From contig KE546977.1 in NCBI GenBank assembly GCA_000442125.1, positions 744,001-808,000 of the forward strand: 64,000 nucleotides of DNA, in the 5' to 3' direction. This DNA comes from Opeltia flavorubescens (taxonomy: Eukaryota; Ascomycota; Lecanoromycetes; Teloschistales; Teloschistaceae). Positions 61,664 to 64,000 of this stretch are shown piece after piece; within the stretch, counting starts at the first letter, position 1, and each line of letters begins with the position of its first letter. Under the pieces are notes generated by a model. That model made no database searches and was not told where the DNA came from. It was given only the letters and a program-made list of their open reading frames with translations. The translations under genes were made by a program, and so were the position numbers.

Positions 61664-62439
61664 ATGTCTGCAGAAACATCGGATCTCACCAAGGTCGATT
61701 CAGCCGTCTCTGGTCTGTCCTCGTCGCCGACGGAAGAGAAGAAGGGCCATCGGAGGGCCAGTTCGAGTGCGGCTGGGGTATATAACATCAATGACCTGGG
61801 TCTGTATTCCATCCAACAAAGAGAATGAGCGTTGAGATGCTTGTGGTATGCAGAATAACCAATTAGCTGACACGTTGACTAGAAAAGGAAGGGAAAGAGT
61901 TGCAAATAGCAAAGGAGACTCAGAAGCTGAACTGGTGAGTAGCCATTTGCTGTTGGGCAGTCTCAGCCGTGCTGTAGTGTTCTGGAAGCCGAGGGCATTC
62001 ATGTCACAAAGCCACACGTGCCGTTACCAGGGCTGACCATCTGCTATCAGGAAATTGAACACATCCCCTGCAACACTGGATGACAAGGAAACCTTGAAGA
62101 AATTTCTTACCACACCTCCAGTCAAGAAGATTGACCTCCACTTCCCACTCGGGCTTGAGGTCACTGCTCGCAACTTGAAGGGTGTGACAATCAAAGACGC
62201 TCTGGATGCAATTCACAAACAATTCAAGAAAAAGGTATTTTCAAACTAAGAGCTACATTCGGAAGTTCATCGTTGATACGTGAAATCAGGCAGACGACGA
62301 GCTCGAACTTCCTGTGTTAGCTGGCTTCGAATGGGATAAAGAGGAGTCATGGACAAGGTTGATTGTGCACCAGAAGAAGGAAGGTGCACCATCGACTGGA
62401 GGCAAGAAGAAGAACAAGAAAGAAACCTACGATGAGTAG
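61664..62439 (+). CDS. Small conserved fungal protein (DUF6699-like, tentative)
   Basis: Four exons (61664-61799, 61883-61934, 62051-62234, 62290-62439) encode 173 residues from MSAETSDLTKVDS. A Ser-rich N-terminus with KKGHRRASSSA contains a possible kinase site (RRAS). Junctions give NDLEKEGKELQIAKETQKLN, then LNWKLNTSPATLDDKETLKK. The compact domain reads PVKKIDLHFPLGLEVTARNL, then KGVTIKDALDAIHKQFKKKA and GFEWDKEESWTRLIVHQKK. The arrangement resembles DUF6699 domains, but this comparison is from memory. The tail is Lys-rich. The function is unknown. The donor of intron 1 (GTCTGT) is weak, but phase and sequence continuity support it. Confidence 0.75.
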
Positions 62440-62747
62440 GCAACATGCTCCATGACGGGATCCATATCGAGCTTGCGAAGAAAGGAATGTATGATAAAGC
62501 CAAGATTAATACGGTCTTAGTGATTCTACTGCCGTGTTTTCTGACAGGGTTCGATCATATAATACTGCACATTATATCTTTGGAGGCTATTGAGTTGTAA
62601 CGTGGGATTGACTCCTGTAGCGTGTCGTAAATATTATTTGATTTGACGGAAATTTTTGTGCGATTGGCATCTGGAAAGCTAGTGTGCTGACTAATGATAT
62701 GGCTTTGAGGATTGCTTCTGCTTCAAGATTGATGGTAAGCCCTCGTA
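62440..62747. other. Short intergenic region
   Basis: 308 bases. Promoter of the FAD oxidoreductase gene. Nothing else is seen. Confidence 0.5.
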
Positions 62748-64000
62748 ATGATGGATGAACGTGCTGTGATCGTGCCTGTCGCCCCAAGATCAAATCCAAC
62801 CTCCTCATACTGGCAAGATCCTCCTCACCAGTATGCAACACATCGGACCACTAGCGACCTCCCTTGCTCGGCTTCGACTGTTATCATAGGATCAGGAATT
62901 ACTGGTGCGAGCATTGCATACAATCTNCTTGCTCAGCATGGCAGTTCCTCGGTATTGATGCTCGAAGCACGTACTGCATGCTCGGGAGCAACTGGACGCA
63001 ATGGTGGGCACACCAAGTCCGCAAGTTACCGCGCCTTTCTCGACAATGTACAGGATCAAGGCGAGGAAGAAGCAGCGAAGATTGTCAGATTCGAGTACAA
63101 TTGTATGAAGGCAGTACATGCTTTTGCACGGGAACAAAAAATAGACTGTGACAGCTGGGAAGGAGAGACGGTCGACATCATATACGATCAGGGCCACTGG
63201 GTTCAAGCCAAAAAAGCAATCACTGAAATGAAAAGGATACTAGGAGACGGTGACCCTGCCGCGCAGCAAAGATTTCATGATGCTTCTGTAACGGAAGAGA
63301 AGTATTTGGTTGGCGGCGCCTTAGGCTCGGTGTCGTATGAGGCGGGTTCTATCAATGCGTACAAATTTGTGATGGGAGTATTGGAGCTTGCACTAAGCAA
63401 AGGCCTAAACCTCCAAACAGAGACCGCCGTGACAAGTATTAACCGCCCCGAAACCGACCAAAAGGGATGGGTTTTAGAGACATCACGGGGCCTTGTCCGG
63501 GCAGAAAGAGTCGTGTTGGCTACAAATGGGTACACTTCCTACCTTTACCCTCCTACTAGAGGTATTATAGTTCCCCTCCGAGGAACTGTTGCTGCGATGA
63601 GGCCTGGGACATCGTTGAGACAAGGGCTGCAATCGACATACTCATTCATATATGCTAACGGCTACGAGTACATGATATTTCGACCTGCCGGGTCGACGTT
63701 TGCGGGTGATCTCGTGATAGGTGGTTGCTCCACCAAGGTACCGAAAGAAGGACTGTATGAATGGGGAACGACTGATGACACTACCATGGACCCAGAGATT
63801 GCGCAATGCGTTATGGATAGCGCCGCACAATATTTTGGCTCTCATTGGGGTAAGGACCATCCAAGTGGCAGGATCAGGAAACAGTGGACCGGCATCATGG
63901 GCTATTCTTCTCAAGGGTTTCCGCTTGTCGGTCCAGTCCCAGATGAACGCGATCTCTGGATAGCTGCATCGTTTCAGGGCTCCGGGATGGTTCTTTGTTA
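62748..64000 (+). CDS. FAD-dependent amine/amino-acid oxidoreductase (DAO family), 3'-truncated by window
   Basis: An open frame from two adjacent ATGs (62748, 62751) runs to the window end with no stop, at least 417 codons. After VAPRSNPTSSYWQDPPH comes the FAD motif STVIIGSGITGASIAYNLL, then the conserved SGATGRNGGH. RVVLATNGYTSYLYP marks the substrate/FAD domain, and QWTGIMGYSSQGFPLVGPVP is typical of the C-terminal half. The last visible residues (AASFQGSGMVLC) are near the second FAD-contacting loop. It should oxidise an amine or amino acid and make hydrogen peroxide. The unresolved base at 62927 is a third codon position (CTN, Leu) and changes nothing. Confidence 0.9.
   Translation, partial: MMDERAVIVPVAPRSNPTSSYWQDPPHQYATHRTTSDLPCSASTVIIGSGITGASIAYNXLAQHGSSSVLMLEARTACSGATGRNGGHTKSASYRAFLDNVQDQGEEEAAKIVRFEYNCMKAVHAFAREQKIDCDSWEGETVDIIYDQGHWVQAKKAITEMKRILGDGDPAAQQRFHDASVTEEKYLVGGALGSVSYEAGSINAYKFVMGVLELALSKGLNLQTETAVTSINRPETDQKGWVLETSRGLVRAERVVLATNGYTSYLYPPTRGIIVPLRGTVAAMRPGTSLRQGLQSTYSFIYANGYEYMIFRPAGSTFAGDLVIGGCSTKVPKEGLYEWGTTDDTTMDPEIAQCVMDSAAQYFGSHWGKDHPSGRIRKQWTGIMGYSSQGFPLVGPVPDERDLWIAASFQGSGMVLC

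Overview
The window looks like nuclear DNA of a filamentous ascomycete (Pezizomycotina). Nearly every gene is split by introns of about 45 to 75 bases with GTANGT-type donors, CTAAC/CTGAC-like branch points and AG acceptors. The gene set is typical of that group: a Zn2Cys6 regulator, GPI-type wall proteins, a GH17 wall glucanase, an MpaB-type oxygenase, a flavin monooxygenase and a Dal5-type transporter. The first 1.74 kb is an extremely A+T-rich block with a sharp edge, as expected of a repeat-derived tract worn down by RIP-like C-to-T mutation. I see no ribosomal RNA, tRNA, CRISPR array or intact mobile element. Four isolated single n bases (21480, 47191, 54044, 62927) are unresolved positions.

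Layout. 1.9-9.6 kb: conserved TPR-like protein (-), Arf1 GTPase (+), GPI-anchored Cu/Zn-SOD-like surface protein (-). 9.8-17.3 kb: giant coiled-coil protein (-), GH17 glucanase (-). 18.1-25.6 kb: DUF4202 protein (+), small conserved protein (+), SUMO (-), the tiny four-exon mitochondrial protein Cmc4 (+), nucleoporin Nup84/107 (+). 26.8-35.3 kb: Pmc1-type Ca2+-ATPase (+), MpaB-like oxygenase (+), complex I ESSS-type subunit (-). 35.8-43.2 kb: two cysteine-rich surface proteins (-,-), mitochondrial prolyl-tRNA synthetase (+), CK2 beta subunit (-). 44.2-56.7 kb: Zn2Cys6 factor (-), JmjC protein (-), Baeyer-Villiger-type monooxygenase (+), CIA30-domain protein (+), isomaltase-like GH13 (-), Dal5-type MFS transporter (+). 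57-64 kb: a possible unrecognised cysteine-bearing small gene (-), Mediator Med19 (-), bHLH factor (+), a DUF6699-like protein (+), and a FAD oxidoreductase cut off by the window end (+).

Most genes are housekeeping or wall/membrane genes and do not form one pathway. Four encode mitochondrial or complex-I-related proteins (Cmc4, ProRS, ESSS, CIA30-domain), but they are scattered. Neighbouring pairs of possible functional meaning are the divergent isomaltase/transporter pair and the tandem cysteine-rich surface proteins. There is no polyketide or peptide synthetase, so the two oxygenases are not shown to belong to a metabolite cluster. I found no clear new biological system. The most rewarding observations are small or strangely split genes: Cmc4 with a one-codon first coding exon and a 13-base exon, SUMO encoded without a tail, the JmjC gene's seven-codon last exon, and the unrecognised gene near 57.4 kb. 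Splice sites were chosen by eye from donor/acceptor sequence, phase and family conservation.
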